This document shows positions 61,824 through 64,000 of a DNA stretch of 64,000 nucleotides, one piece after another. Below the pieces are notes generated by a model that saw nothing but the letters and a program-made list of their open reading frames with translations, did no database searches and was not told the DNA's origin. The stretch is from Leptotrichiaceae bacterium (GTDB taxonomy: Bacteria > Fusobacteriota > Fusobacteriia > Fusobacteriales > Leptotrichiaceae). Within the stretch, counting starts at the first letter, position 1. Every line of letters starts with the position of its first letter. A program made the position numbers and the translations under genes. The stretch is taken from contig JAGOWQ010000004.1 of assembly GCA_018060185.1 (NCBI GenBank), forward strand, positions 1 to 64,000, read 5' to 3'.

Positions 61824-64000
<2,177 letters not shown>

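Overview
The window is very AT-rich DNA. Nearly every gap between genes is a run of A and T, and AGA, TTA and ATA codons dominate. It has no rRNA, tRNA, transposon, phage or CRISPR sequence. ADP-heptose (LPS inner-core) genes, a secretin with pseudopilins and lipoboxes on the binding proteins point to a diderm cell. The AT richness, clostridia-like metabolic genes and diderm envelope together suggest a member of the Fusobacteriota. That placement is inference, and I cannot name a genus. Most genes are on the minus strand; the plus-strand genes are a block at 33.2-37.6 kb and one gene at 60.4 kb.

Layout. 0-2.7 kb: thiamine(-precursor) ABC transporter behind a TPP riboswitch with a perfect consensus promoter. 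2.7-4.2 kb: lysR-gmhA. 4.4-11.6 kb: probable operon uvrB, Spx/ArsC-like protein, xseA, dCMP deaminase, patatin, condensation-type acyltransferase, zinc-ribbon membrane protein. 11.7-18.9 kb: probable operon of heptose-7-P kinase, ROK sugar kinase, MFS carrier, pilC-like gene, O-methyltransferase, EEP hydrolase and GHL10 glycosidase. 19.0-24.4 kb: type IV pilus/type II secretion operon (major pilin, prepilin peptidase, three minor pilins, L- and M-like assembly proteins, secretin) with no ATPase. 24.6-30.4 kb: argCJBDF with a translated leader peptide and attenuator. 30.5-32.9 kb: lemA and a DUF2207 protein. 33.2-37.6 kb: TPR protein, ttcA, feoA-feoB and a small Cys-rich membrane protein. 37.7-41.5 kb: ribHDE-ribBA under an FMN riboswitch. 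41.6-44.2 kb: metQNI. 44.3-53.3 kb: sulfate uptake and activation operon (sbp-cysT-cysW-cysA-aprA-aprB-cysD-cysN) with a second leader-peptide attenuator. 53.3-54.9 kb: secreted tannase-like esterase. 55-58.6 kb: infA-rpmJ-rpsM-rpsK-rpsD-rpoA-rplQ. 58.7-60.3 kb: adk-map. 60.4-61.6 kb: malY/patB-like C-S lyase. 61.8 kb to the end: lacZ-type beta-galactosidase, cut by the window edge.

The clearest theme is RNA-level control of nutrient operons. Thiamine and riboflavin use riboswitches. Arginine and sulfate assimilation use short translated leader peptides followed by mutually exclusive RNA hairpins. The arginine leader has four Arg codons, and a five-segment pairing scheme fits an arginine-starvation switch closely. 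The sulfate leader ends Met-Cys-Tyr-Met-Met-Leu and fits sensing of sulfur amino acids. These two leaders, plus a hairpin separating the adk Shine-Dalgarno from its start codon, are the most novel-looking signals. Sulfur genes cluster across 41-61 kb (metQNI, cys/apr, malY-like).
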